DNA of 6,178 nucleotides, from the NCBI GenBank assembly GCA_003153655.1, contig PMAK01000051.1, positions 8,089 through 14,266 of the forward strand, given 5' to 3'. The position numbers were made by a program, and so were the translations under genes. Shown piece after piece: positions 5,472 to 6,178 of this stretch. Under the pieces are notes generated by a model. That model worked only from the letters and a program-made list of their open reading frames with translations. It had not been told where the DNA came from and made no database searches. The stretch is from Phycisphaerales bacterium. GTDB lineage: Bacteria > Planctomycetota > Phycisphaerae > Tepidisphaerales > Tepidisphaeraceae. Numbering within the stretch: the first letter of the stretch is position 1; every line of letters starts with the position of its first letter.

Positions 5472-6178
5472 TTATTGCATCTGAAATTGCTGATTCATCT
5501 CCTCATATGCGACTTTGTGCATGAACTGCTGATAAGCCTGGTCGGTGACAGAGAGGTCTTCGCCGAGATAGTGCTCCAAAAGCGGGATTACGCCGGCGGG
5601 ATTCCAGCCGAGATAGCGGACCCGGAGCGATCCCGTGGGATCGTAGACGGTGCCCGCAGCGGTGTCGGCCAGTAGTTTTTGCAGCGCGGGGCGGTATTTC
5701 CCGTTCTCTCCCTCCCTCAAAAATCGGGCAAACGCCCAATCCTGGGCATACCATGCCTGAATCCTTACGTCCGACCGCCCCACCACCTGGCCGGCGTGCA
5801 GCACGACCAGATCTTTCAGGGAAAACAATTCGCCTTCGTCCTCTGCCTTTCGCAGAGAAAGCTCCCTGGCGGGATTCAGCGATAAATTGAATCGCGGCAG
5901 ATCGTTGTCCCACTCGACGTTTTCAAACATGCAGGCCATCCCCTCTTCCAGAAACGGAGGAAGCCGGCCTTTGAAATGCCGGGCGACGAATTGATGCCAT
6001 CCTTCGTGAGCGGCCACAGAATAGGTGCCGATGTCACCAATGAAATAGGCGACGTACCAATCGTGAAGTGTATAGCCCCCCCGCGTGATCTGGAGATAGA
6101 TGCTCGCATCGCGGCCGGTGCGGAGGCGGGTGAAGTCGATCCATTCCAGGCGGGTGTTGAACAGGTAGCAAAGCATTG
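5472..6178 (-). CDS. DUF1570-like zinc peptidase-like protein, 5' part missing
   Basis: The reading frame runs to the window edge. An ATG occurs at 6176, but a start there would leave no room for a signal peptide, so I treat the gene as partial with its N-terminus outside the window. In the 234 visible residues, AAHEGWHQF contains a gluzincin HExxH motif (His57, Glu58, His61). It is followed 15-20 residues later by PPFLEEGMA, where Glu78 is the likely third zinc ligand. WYAQDWAFARFL (142-153) is the hydrophobic helix typical of DUF1570-type proteins. I therefore infer a metallopeptidase-like, probably exported protein; activity and substrate are unknown. Its stop (TAA) lies 57 bases before acyP, with no clear terminator between them. 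The family name rests on motif order, not a search. Confidence 0.75.
   Translation of the reverse strand, partial: MLCYLFNTRLEWIDFTRLRTGRDASIYLQITRGGYTLHDWYVAYFIGDIGTYSVAAHEGWHQFVARHFKGRLPPFLEEGMACMFENVEWDNDLPRFNLSLNPARELSLRKAEDEGELFSLKDLVVLHAGQVVGRSDVRIQAWYAQDWAFARFLREGENGKYRPALQKLLADTAAGTVYDPTGSLRVRYLGWNPAGVIPLLEHYLGEDLSVTDQAYQQFMHKVAYEEMNQQFQMQ

Overview
The window is about 6.2 kb of GC-moderate bacterial chromosome. It carries eight protein-coding genes, all on the minus strand, so transcription runs from high to low coordinates. I see no tRNA, rRNA, CRISPR array, transposase or phage gene. The gene set resembles Planctomycetota, possibly a Phycisphaerae-like environmental lineage: a DUF1570-like HExxH protein, a PadR/HAAS-type membrane pair, an ABC-2 permease with the 'EEIEDRTMLTLMSKPV' type motif, and a TIM-barrel sugar isomerase. 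The spacer repeat at the left edge also looks like those I recall from such genomes. This placement is inferred from gene character and has not been tested by phylogeny.

In transcription order, starting at the right edge: (1) 6178-5472, the C-terminal part of a secreted or envelope-type zinc-peptidase-like protein (HEGWH motif), cut off by the window edge. (2) 5414-5124, acylphosphatase, followed 34 bases later by (3) 5089-4187, an ABC-2 family permease; these two may be co-transcribed. (4) 4062-3706, a PadR-family repressor whose end overlaps by 20 bases the start of (5) 3725-3021, a small membrane protein with an N-terminal HAAS-like helical domain; this is a typical regulator/membrane-partner module. 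(6) 2881-2105, a DUF1444 (YtpQ-like) protein of unknown function. (7) 2037-1258, an AP-endonuclease-2-fold sugar phosphate isomerase/epimerase, followed 35 bases later by (8) 1222-143, serC, phosphoserine aminotransferase of serine (and possibly pyridoxal phosphate) synthesis.

The 142 bases downstream of serC are non-coding. They hold a perfect 30-bp inverted repeat whose arms are built from CAGAT/ATCTG pentamers spaced at about 10.5 bp, then a different GCGTCT-type micro-repeat. No gene-free stretch exceeds 300 bases. The other gaps are 57-139 bases; the one at 2882-3020 holds an 8-base T run (on the plus strand) but no convincing terminator.

A pattern worth attention is how the genes start. 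Four genes that begin a transcription unit (acyP, padR, DUF1444, isomerase) lack a Shine-Dalgarno sequence but have a TANNNT hexamer 5-8 bases before the ATG, as expected for leaderless mRNAs. The two downstream genes serC and the HAAS-like gene have clear Shine-Dalgarno sequences. The window is otherwise fairly ordinary chromosome, and I found no convincing novel multi-gene system in it.
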